A DNA stretch of 9,914 bases, taken from contig CALLHZ010000056.1 in assembly GCA_938009115.1 (NCBI GenBank), positions 1-9,914 on the forward strand, read 5' to 3'. The notes below the pieces were generated by a model that made no database searches, was not told where the DNA came from, and saw nothing but the letters and a program-made list of their open reading frames with translations. The translations under genes and the position numbers were made by a program. Positions 1 to 5,446 of the stretch are shown here, in pieces (position 1 is the first letter of the stretch; each line of letters starts with the position of its first letter). Origin of the DNA: an uncultured Clostridia bacterium (lineage in GTDB: Bacteria; Bacillota; Clostridia; Peptostreptococcales; Anaerovoracaceae).

Positions 1-47
1 GACCACCGAGATCTACACTCTTTCCCTACACGACGCTCTTCCGATCT
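1..47 (+). other. Illumina TruSeq universal adapter left on contig end (artefact)
   Basis: The first 47 bases match the 3' part of the Illumina TruSeq universal adapter / read-1 primer as I know it, including ACACTCTTTCCCTACACGAC and the terminal GCTCTTCCGATCT. Genomic sequence starts at 48, directly after the ligation junction CCGATCT. These bases have no biological meaning and should be trimmed. The helicase reading frame runs open into the adapter, but the residues it would encode there are spurious. Confidence 0.97.
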
Positions 48-212
48 AACCTGCTTTATACGGCGGTCACCCGGGCTCGGCGGGGCGTCATCCTGGTAGG
101 CCTTCGTGAAGTCTGCTCCGCCATGGTGGATAACGACACCATCGCCGAGCGCCAGTCCGGTCTGGCTTACCGCCTGAGAAAACTATGGGATCTGATGGAT
201 GCCCGGGCGTAA
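48..212 (+). CDS. recD2: ATP-dependent RecD2-type DNA helicase, C-terminal fragment
   Basis: Only the last 54 codons and the TAA stop are present; the rest was lost at the contig end. The fragment opens with NLLYTAVTRARRGVILVG. This is superfamily 1 helicase motif VI (the VTRAR arginine contacts ATP), in the wording typical of RecD/RecD2 proteins (LYTAVTRAK..V.LVG). A tail of about 35 residues ends in LWDLMDARA. RecD2 is a 5'-to-3' helicase of Gram-positive and other bacteria that lack RecBC, and is linked to replication fork and repair work. UvrD and other SF1 helicases share a similar motif VI, so the assignment rests on the phrase LLYTAVTRA and on the comF neighbour, a pairing I recall from clostridial genomes. 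The frame has no stop before position 48, but the upstream bases are adapter. Confidence 0.8.
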   Translation, partial: NLLYTAVTRARRGVILVGLREVCSAMVDNDTIAERQSGLAYRLRKLWDLMDARA

Positions 213-912
213 AACGGCTTTTCTGCGACAACTGCGGGGGCTGCTGTACCCGGAAAACATTTACTGCATGTGCTGCGGCGACACCATCGACGGTTCCAGG
301 ATCCATGGTCTTTGCGACGCCTGCGTCCAACAGCTGCCCTGGACGGCGCAAAACCCTTTCCGCCCGGTGATGGACGATTTTGCTTTTGACGATATATGGC
401 CGGTGGTGCGCTACGGTGCCCATGTGCGGGGCATTCTCCACGGCCTTAAGCTTCACGGGCAGACCTATATCGCCCGGAATCTTGGAAAGCTTTTGGCTGA
501 ACGGGTCATGATGGAGGAGGCAGGCTGGGATCTCATCACGGCGGTGCCGCTTCATAAGGACAAGCAGAAGAAGCGGGGATATAATCAGGCTGAGCTGCTG
601 GCCCGTTATGCCGCTGAAGGATTGGGCGCTTCCTGCCGTTCCGAGATCCTGGCCAAACCCCGGTCCACCGGTTCCCTCCGTCTGGCAGACAGCCGGATGC
701 GGCGGCACATGCTTGCCGATGCCTTTGCGGTGCCGGAAAAATACAGGCAAACTGTTGAAGGAAAGCATATACTGTTGGTAGATGACGTTTGTACGACAGG
801 CAGCACCGCCGATGCCTGTGCCAGAGCATTGAAAGATGCAGGCGCCGCAAGGGTGACGCTTCTGTGCTTTGCCGTCAGCGCGGGGGCGCGAAGAGAGGAG
901 ACCGGTGAATGA
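199..912 (+). CDS. comF: ComF family protein (competence / DNA uptake, phosphoribosyltransferase fold)
   Basis: This 237-residue protein has the usual ComF architecture. An N-terminal zinc ribbon has cysteines at C23/C26 and C39/C42 (CMCCG...LCDAC). The C-terminal type I phosphoribosyltransferase fold carries the PRPP-loop motif VDDVCTTGS at residues 194-202. HGLKLHGQ and KRGYNQAELLAR are also typical of the family. ComF is needed for DNA import during transformation in Bacillus and Haemophilus; its enzymatic activity is not settled, and many carriers are not known to be competent. The ATG at 199 lies inside the end of the recD2-like gene, giving a 14-base overlap, and has no clear Shine-Dalgarno sequence, so translational coupling to the helicase is likely. 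The length is normal (about 220-240 residues) and the frame is intact. Confidence 0.9.
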   Translation: MPGRKTAFLRQLRGLLYPENIYCMCCGDTIDGSRIHGLCDACVQQLPWTAQNPFRPVMDDFAFDDIWPVVRYGAHVRGILHGLKLHGQTYIARNLGKLLAERVMMEEAGWDLITAVPLHKDKQKKRGYNQAELLARYAAEGLGASCRSEILAKPRSTGSLRLADSRMRRHMLADAFAVPEKYRQTVEGKHILLVDDVCTTGSTADACARALKDAGAARVTLLCFAVSAGARREETGE

Positions 913-936
913 TGTAGCAAAACGTTTCGAACAGCG

Positions 937-1126
937 TCCGAAGGCGGGGATTGCCCGGGTCTGCGGTTGAAAGTCCATGCCGGCTATGGGCAAAAGGACC
1001 CACGTAAGCCGCGCGCAGCGCGCGCGGTGATCATGGCATAGTTTAGATGTAAGTCCTCGGGGATACCCCGGTAAAGGCGAGTGTGGGGGCAAAGACCGGG
1101 TCAGCCGGGCAATCCGCGCTTTCGGA
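937..1126 (+). ncRNA. Structured RNA upstream of hpf/raiA, probable raiA-motif RNA
   Basis: The 304-base gap between comF and hpf holds a strongly structured element. Bases 937-958 pair with 1105-1126 over 22 positions, with one G-T(U) wobble (943/1120) and one G-G mismatch (947/1116). They enclose 146 bases. Inside, GGTCT 958-962 can pair AGACC 1093-1097 as an alternative continuation. A stacked hairpin 981-985/1007-1011 plus 987-990/999-1002 is possible, as is 1058-1062/1066-1070. CCCAC 999-1003 with GTGGG 1083-1087 is a pseudoknot candidate. Position just upstream of a raiA/hpf start, size near 190 bases and a long closing stem fit the raiA-motif RNA class known from Firmicutes and Actinobacteria, which I recall as a trans- or independently acting RNA linked to sporulation and aggregation in Clostridium. 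The class name is inferred from context and fold. I see no convincing promoter, so the 5' and 3' ends are the limits of the helix, not of the transcript. Confidence 0.75.
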
Positions 1127-1216
1127 AAATGCGGTTTCTTGCGAATGATAAAAGGAAACGGCGACGGAACGGCGTATATCATCAGTAACACCAAAAACCC
1201 AAAAGGAGGTCCGACG

Positions 1217-1747
1217 ATGAAAGTAAATATTACTACAAAAAACTTCAATGCAAGCGACCAACTCAAGGAAAGGATCGAAAAAAAGTTTCAGAAGCTGGAC
1301 AAGTATTTCTCTAAGGAGATCGTAGCCAATGTGATGCTCAGCAACGAAAAGGGCAACCTGCAGAAGCTGGAGGCGACCATCAGCGCAGGCGGTATGATCT
1401 TCCGGGCGGAAGAGATGAACACGGACATTTACAATTGTCTGGACAAGGTCATGGACCGGCTTTCCAGTCAGATGTCCCGGTTCAAGACCAAAATGGTCAA
1501 GCGCCACAAGGACCAGAAAGAGATTTTGTTCTCTGAGGTCCCCGATGTGCAGGAGGCGACGGAGGAGATCGCCGTCGTCAAAACAAAGCATTTTGCCATC
1601 CATCCCATGAGCACCGAAGAAGCGATCATGCAGATGGAACTGCTGGAGCACAGCTTTTTCGTGTTTCTGAACGAAGAAGCCAATGGCGTCAACGTGGTTT
1701 ACAAAAGAAAAGACGGCTCCTACGGCCTTCTTGTCACCGAAAAGTGA
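1217..1747 (+). CDS. hpf: Ribosome hibernation-promoting factor, long form (HPF/RaiA family)
   Basis: The product has 176 residues. The N-terminal S30AE domain (about 1-97) begins MKVNITTKNFNASDQLKERI and binds the 30S decoding centre, blocking mRNA and tRNA. A short linker (about 98-118) follows. The C-terminal dimerisation domain (about 120-175), with KTKHFAIHPMSTEEAI and the FVFLNEE..GVNVVYKRKDG pattern, makes this the long form that pairs two 70S ribosomes into inactive 100S particles. I chose ATG 1217 because an excellent GGAGG (1205-1209) lies 7 bases upstream and the S30AE domain starts there. An open frame extends to 1139, but its extra 26 residues lie in the RNA leader and match nothing in the family. 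The gene stands alone: raiA-type RNA upstream, intrinsic terminator 18 bases downstream. Expression is expected to rise in stationary phase or starvation (family knowledge). Confidence 0.96.
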   Translation: MKVNITTKNFNASDQLKERIEKKFQKLDKYFSKEIVANVMLSNEKGNLQKLEATISAGGMIFRAEEMNTDIYNCLDKVMDRLSSQMSRFKTKMVKRHKDQKEILFSEVPDVQEATEEIAVVKTKHFAIHPMSTEEAIMQMELLEHSFFVFLNEEANGVNVVYKRKDGSYGLLVTEK

Positions 1748-1764
1748 TTTTTTCCCGGGATCAC

Positions 1765-1792
1765 AGCGGCGGGCAATGCCCGCCGCTTTTTT
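1765..1792 (+). terminator. Intrinsic terminator after hpf
   Basis: A perfect 9-bp GC stem, GCGGCGGGC (1766-1774) and GCCCGCCGC (1778-1786), has loop AAT, is extended by A1765/T1787, and is followed directly by a run of six T (1787-1792). It lies 18 bases after the hpf stop, so hpf transcription should end here and cdaA needs its own promoter. Confidence 0.93.
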
Positions 1793-1842
1793 GATGGGTA
1801 CATGCCCGGATAATACAATTCAGTGACAAATCGGGACAGGTC

Positions 1843-1871
1843 TTGTATTTGGCCAGCCTTTTCTGTAAACT
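1843..1871 (+). promoter_or_regulatory. Possible weak sigma-A promoter for cdaA-cdaR-glmM
   Basis: TTGTAT (1843-1848), a 17-base spacer and TAAACT (1866-1871) give a weak sigma-A-like pair 29 bases before the cdaA start. An alternative is GTGACA (1823-1828), 17 bases, TATTTG (1846-1851). Neither is close to consensus. The main argument is positional: the strong hpf terminator upstream means a promoter must lie between about 1793 and 1890. Confidence 0.3.
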
Positions 1872-1899
1872 GAAATATAACGATCGATCAGGAGCGCTC

Positions 1900-2739
1900 A
1901 TGAACAGTTATATGGCCGGAATTTTATCAGGGATAGGATTTACCGACGTGGTGGACGTGGCCATCATCTCTTTTGTTGTGTACAGATTGCTGGGATTTAT
2001 CCGGATGTCCAGAGCCCAGCAGCTGGCCAAGGGCCTGCTGATCCTGGTGATCGCTTCGTTTATTTCCGATACGTTCAATTTTTACACAGTCAACTGGATC
2101 CTCAGCAAGGTCCTGGACGTGGGTCTGATCGCGCTGGTGGTGGTCTTTCAGCCCGAGCTTCGCCGCGGCCTTGAATACCTGGGCAGAGGGAAATTCGGCT
2201 CCAAGCAGTTTTCCATCGACAAAGAGCGCATGAAAGAGACGGCCGACATCCTGGTTCGGGCCGTGGAGTATTTTGCTGCGACAAAAACCGGCGCCCTGAT
2301 CGTCATCGAACGGGAAACGGCGTTGCTGGATATCGCGGAAACCGGGACGATCCTGGATTCCGCTCTCACGGAGCCTCTCATCGAAAATTTGTTTTACAAA
2401 GGCTCCCCTCTTCACGATGGCGCCGTCATCCTGCGGGACGACCGCATCTATGCGGCGGGCTGTGTGTTGCCTCTCACAGAGAACAATAATTTGAGCAAGG
2501 ATCTGGGGACCCGCCATCGGGCCGGCATCGGCATCACGGAGGTGTCCGATGCGGTGGTCCTGATCGTATCCGAAGAGACCGGTATCATTTCCATGGCCGT
2601 TGACGGCAAGCTTTCCAGATTTCTTGATCTGAAAACGGTGGAAAAGATGCTGCTGAACCATTACATGAACAGACTGAGCCGCAGCAAGGCCGGCAAGGAC
2701 CGGATCGTTCAGTTCTTTGGAAAGGGGAGCAATGGGTAA
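1900..2739 (+). CDS. cdaA: Diadenylate cyclase CdaA (c-di-AMP synthase, membrane form)
   Basis: CdaA condenses two ATP into the second messenger c-di-AMP at the cytoplasmic membrane. The N-terminus has three hydrophobic segments (about residues 14-34, 40-60 and 65-85). The DAC (DisA_N) catalytic domain follows, with hallmark motifs LHDGA (171-175) and THREE-letter-class RHR motif in GTRHRAGIG (TRHR at 204-207), both needed for metal and ATP binding. The length of 279 residues is close to the roughly 273 of Bacillus CdaA. The frame opens at 1843, but I chose ATG 1900: AGGAG (1890-1894) lies 5 bases upstream and the family begins near this residue, while the 19 extra residues (MYLASLFCKLKYN...) look like translated leader. 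It heads the cdaA-cdaR-glmM operon, and its last codons overlap cdaR by 8 bases, implying coupled translation. c-di-AMP controls potassium and osmolyte transport and is usually essential. Confidence 0.96.
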   Translation: MNSYMAGILSGIGFTDVVDVAIISFVVYRLLGFIRMSRAQQLAKGLLILVIASFISDTFNFYTVNWILSKVLDVGLIALVVVFQPELRRGLEYLGRGKFGSKQFSIDKERMKETADILVRAVEYFAATKTGALIVIERETALLDIAETGTILDSALTEPLIENLFYKGSPLHDGAVILRDDRIYAAGCVLPLTENNNLSKDLGTRHRAGIGITEVSDAVVLIVSEETGIISMAVDGKLSRFLDLKTVEKMLLNHYMNRLSRSKAGKDRIVQFFGKGSNG

Positions 2740-3943
2740 TTCATCATGGCTGGATAAAGTGATATCGGTTGTGATCGCCCTGATCCTGTGGGTCTATGTG
2801 GTCAACGTGATCAATCCGCCTTCTTCCACGACAGTGACCGGCGTGCCGGTCCAGCTGCTGAACCAGGAGGTGCTGGCGGCTAGCAGCCTGGCCATTGCCG
2901 GCACGGACAGCTATGCCGTGGATGTGGTGGTGGAAGGAGCCCGGTCCGACATCATCGCGCTCCAGGCCGATCAGGTGACTGCTGTGGCCGACTTGTTCGG
3001 CATGAGCAAGGGACAGAATTACCTGGTGGTTTCGGTCAGTGTTCCCGAAAAGATCACAGTTACGGAAGTCCGGTCCGGCCGGATCCCGATGCTCATCGAC
3101 GAGCTGGTAAGCGCGCAGAAGCCTGTGGACGTCATGATTTTGGACGAAATCGACGGATATGAGGCGGGCAGCATTTCTTCCGAGCCCAAGGAAATCAGTG
3201 TAATGGGCGCCAAATCCATTGTGGATCAGGTGCAGGCTGTGCAGGTCCGGATCTCTCAGAAAACCCTGGCGGAAGCGCCCTCGGTGTTTCAGCTTTCAGC
3301 CGTTGCCGTGGATGGAGAAGGAGAGACAGTCCATAATGTGCGCATGTCTCACGCCTATGTGGAACTGACGGCGGCGTTGTATCAAACCAAGACTGTTCCA
3401 TTGGAAGTGCCGCTGGAGGGGACGCCTGCTCAGGGCATGGAAATCACACGAAAAGATATCCCCGAAGAGATCACCATCAAGGGAAGTCTGCAGGCGCTTC
3501 AGTCCGTGGCGGCGGTCGTGGCCGAGCCGCTGGATATCCAGGGACTGTCCGACGATGTTTCTTTGCCCCTGGTCCCGGTCCTTCCCGAAGGCATCGAGGT
3601 TGCCTCGGAAAGCCTGGAGCTTCAGGCCAGATTTACACTCTCCGCCGTGGCGGAAGCGCGCTTTACCTATGGACCGGAAGATGTCTGGGTTTATAATGTG
3701 CCCGAAGGGTATCAGGCCGAAGTGATCGCGGAAGAAATCACGGTGATCGCCCGGGGCGAGGCCGCGGTGGTCAATGTGCTCCAGAGCACCGACCTTCAGC
3801 CTGCCATCGACGGAGCGCTGCTGGAACCCGGCACACAGGATGCGGCGCTGACGCCGCGGTATACCCAGCAATTGGTGAAAGTGAGCATTTCACCTGCTGC
3901 AGCAAGAGTGAGGCTCCGCCTCGCCGAAAATCAGACGGAATAA
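2732..3943 (+). CDS. cdaR: CdaA regulatory protein CdaR (YbbR-domain, membrane-anchored)
   Basis: The product has 403 residues. A short cytoplasmic N-terminus is followed by one transmembrane helix (about 9-27, KVISVVIALILWVYVVNVI) and an extracellular region of repeated YbbR beta-domains. I see about four: roughly 35-115, 120-210, 215-310 and 312-398. CdaR binds CdaA through the membrane region and modulates c-di-AMP output; the sign of the effect differs between species. It is shorter than Bacillus YbbR (about 480 residues), mainly in the C-terminal part. I chose ATG 2732, which overlaps the end of cdaA and follows AAGGGGAGC; an upstream ATG at 2717 in the same frame has a poorer Shine-Dalgarno context and would sit deeper inside cdaA. 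YbbR repeats diverge quickly, so the assignment leans on the TM-plus-repeat layout and the position between cdaA and glmM. Confidence 0.93.
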   Translation: MGNSSWLDKVISVVIALILWVYVVNVINPPSSTTVTGVPVQLLNQEVLAASSLAIAGTDSYAVDVVVEGARSDIIALQADQVTAVADLFGMSKGQNYLVVSVSVPEKITVTEVRSGRIPMLIDELVSAQKPVDVMILDEIDGYEAGSISSEPKEISVMGAKSIVDQVQAVQVRISQKTLAEAPSVFQLSAVAVDGEGETVHNVRMSHAYVELTAALYQTKTVPLEVPLEGTPAQGMEITRKDIPEEITIKGSLQALQSVAAVVAEPLDIQGLSDDVSLPLVPVLPEGIEVASESLELQARFTLSAVAEARFTYGPEDVWVYNVPEGYQAEVIAEEITVIARGEAAVVNVLQSTDLQPAIDGALLEPGTQDAALTPRYTQQLVKVSISPAAARVRLRLAENQTE

Positions 3944-3968
3944 TCAATAACCGAAACGAGGTCACGAT

Positions 3969-5318
3969 ATGGGAAGATTGTTTGGAACAGACGGCGTGCG
4001 GGGCATTGCCAATTCCGAATTGACCGCCAACCTGGCGTTTAAACTGGGAAAAGCAGGCGCTTATGTGCTGAGCAAGGAAGATGAGCGGCCGGTGGTGCTG
4101 ATCGGAAAGGACACCCGGATCTCCGGCGATATGCTGGAGGACTCGTTGAGTTCCGGCGTCCTGTCTATGGGCGGCAATGTGATCAAGGTGGGGGTGCTGC
4201 CAACGCCCGCCATCGCTTTTCTTGTCCGTTACCTGCATGCGGACGCGGGCGTCGTTATCTCGGCATCTCACAACTCCTTTGAACACAACGGCATCAAGTT
4301 CTTTAACAGCGACGGGTTCAAGCTGGATGACGATCTGGAAGAAGAGATCGAGGACATCATTACCCGCGACCTGGACGTATCCAGCCATATCACAGGGGAT
4401 CGACTGGGTCGGGTCGTGGAGCAGAAGAACGATGCCATGGCCCTTTATGTGGACTTTTTAAAGCAGACGATCAGCGCGGACCTCCGGGGCATGGAGATCG
4501 CTGTAGACTGCGCCAACGGCGCCGCAAGTCAGGTGGCGGAAAAGGTGTTCACGGACCTTGGCGCAAAGCTTCATATCATTCACAACCGGCCTGACGGCGT
4601 CAACATCAACCGCAGCTGCGGTTCCACCCATCCAGAGGATCTGCAGGAGGCGGTCCGCAAGACCGGCGCTTCGGCGGGCCTTGCCTTTGACGGCGATGCG
4701 GACAGGCTCATTGCCGTGGACGAAAAAGGCAACGTGGTGGACGGAGACCGGACCATGTACATCTGCACCAAAATGCTGCAGGAAACCGGCGCTCTGCCCT
4801 TTGACCTGGTCACGACCACCGTGATGAGCAATATCGGATTCCATAAGGCGGTGGAAGCCTTGGGCCTGAAGACGGATGTGACCCAGGTGGGAGACCGCTA
4901 CGTATTGGAACGCATGCTCAAGACCGGGTGCGTCATCGGCGGCGAGCAGTCCGGGCACATCATATTCCGAAACCACACTACCACCGGTGACGGGATCCTT
5001 TCGGCCCTGCAACTCCTCCAGGCCATGAAACTGGCAGGCAGGCCCCTGTCGGAGCTGGCGGAGGAAGTGACGCTCTATCCTCAGGTGCTGAAAAACGCAA
5101 AGGTCCGAAACGAAAATAAGAAGAGACTGGAAAAGGACAAGGAGATCGCCGAGGCGATCCGCGCCGTGGAAGAGAGGCTTCGCGGAGAAGGGCGCGTACT
5201 CATCAGGCCTTCCGGGACAGAGCCTCTGGTCCGGGTCATGATCGAGGGGAAAAATCAGGACGAGATCACGCTGCTGGCCGAAAATCTGGCTCGGCTGATT
5301 GCCCGGAATCTGGGCTGA
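3969..5318 (+). CDS. glmM: Phosphoglucosamine mutase GlmM
   Basis: GlmM converts glucosamine-6-phosphate to glucosamine-1-phosphate, the step before UDP-GlcNAc and so for peptidoglycan and teichoic acid synthesis. All four alpha-D-phosphohexomutase motifs are visible. The phosphoserine loop is ISASHN with catalytic S100. The Mg2+ site is DGDADR (D241, D243, D245). The sugar-binding loop is GEQSGH (325-330) and the phosphate-binding loop is RPSGTEP (413-419). Start MGRLFGTDGVRG is canonical. The length of 449 residues is typical (445-450). A modest GAGGT (3958-3962) lies 6 bases upstream of ATG 3969, and the gap to cdaR is only 25 bases, so it is co-transcribed. GlmM is reported to bind and inhibit CdaA, which explains the conserved order. 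glmS does not follow here; the next gene belongs to the pst operon. Confidence 0.98.
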   Translation: MGRLFGTDGVRGIANSELTANLAFKLGKAGAYVLSKEDERPVVLIGKDTRISGDMLEDSLSSGVLSMGGNVIKVGVLPTPAIAFLVRYLHADAGVVISASHNSFEHNGIKFFNSDGFKLDDDLEEEIEDIITRDLDVSSHITGDRLGRVVEQKNDAMALYVDFLKQTISADLRGMEIAVDCANGAASQVAEKVFTDLGAKLHIIHNRPDGVNINRSCGSTHPEDLQEAVRKTGASAGLAFDGDADRLIAVDEKGNVVDGDRTMYICTKMLQETGALPFDLVTTTVMSNIGFHKAVEALGLKTDVTQVGDRYVLERMLKTGCVIGGEQSGHIIFRNHTTTGDGILSALQLLQAMKLAGRPLSELAEEVTLYPQVLKNAKVRNENKKRLEKDKEIAEAIRAVEERLRGEGRVLIRPSGTEPLVRVMIEGKNQDEITLLAENLARLIARNLG

Positions 5319-5343
5319 GAATCGTGTTCGGCACTCTCAAAAC

Positions 5344-5360
5344 TTAACATACATTTAACA
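5344..5360 (+). promoter_or_regulatory. Candidate PhoP-binding site (Pho box) upstream of pstS
   Basis: TTAACA at 5344-5349 and TTAACA at 5355-5360 are exact direct repeats 11 bases apart start to start, the TTAACA-N5-TTAACA layout of the Bacillus-type PhoP box. Two further related hexamers, TTAACC, lie at 5378-5383 and 5398-5403. They are about two helical turns apart but not in strict 11-base register. The location directly before pstS, with a PhoP-like regulator at the end of the same operon, supports phosphate-starvation control. Binding is inferred from family knowledge. Confidence 0.7.
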
Positions 5361-5399
5361 GCAGCAAGCGTTGACTCTTAACCTTGCTGCTTTATATTT
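5360..5399 (+). terminator. Terminator-like hairpin after glmM
   Basis: A perfect 9-bp stem, AGCAGCAAG (5360-5368) with CTTGCTGCT (5383-5391), has a 14-base loop and is followed by the T-rich tail TTATATTT. It lies 42 bases after the glmM stop and probably ends the cdaA-cdaR-glmM transcript. The tail is interrupted by A residues and the loop is long, so it may be leaky. It overlaps the promoter proposed for pstS. Confidence 0.65.
5371..5398 (+). promoter_or_regulatory. Likely sigma-A promoter of the pst operon
   Basis: TTGACT (5371-5376; 5 of 6 matches) and TATATT (5393-5398; 5 of 6) are separated by 16 bases. Transcription would start near 5405, leaving a leader of about 40 bases with GGAG (5436-5439) 7 bases before the pstS ATG. 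The two exact TTAACA repeats would sit near -61 and -50, upstream of the -35 as expected for PhoP activation. A second option is TATGAT (5420-5425) with TTAACC (5398-5403) in the -35 position, but it would leave a leader of only about 15 bases. Confidence 0.5.
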
Positions 5400-5446
5400 A
5401 ACCTGTAAGCAGCATAATGTATGATTGAGAAAACAGGAGATAAAAA

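Noticed and set aside
1139..1216. Upstream in-frame extension of hpf (26 residues)
   Set aside because: It falls in the RNA leader, has no Shine-Dalgarno, and the S30AE family starts at the ATG at 1217, which has a strong GGAGG.
88..1266. 392-residue open frame on the minus strand
   Set aside because: It lies antisense to comF and to the structured RNA, its composition is low in recognisable motifs (rich in P, H, R), it has no ribosome binding site, and comF on the other strand has clear zinc-ribbon and PRPP-loop motifs.
1843..1899. Upstream in-frame extension of cdaA (19 residues)
   Set aside because: There is no ribosome binding site before 1843, the extra residues do not resemble CdaA N-termini, and the region is needed for the promoter after the hpf terminator.
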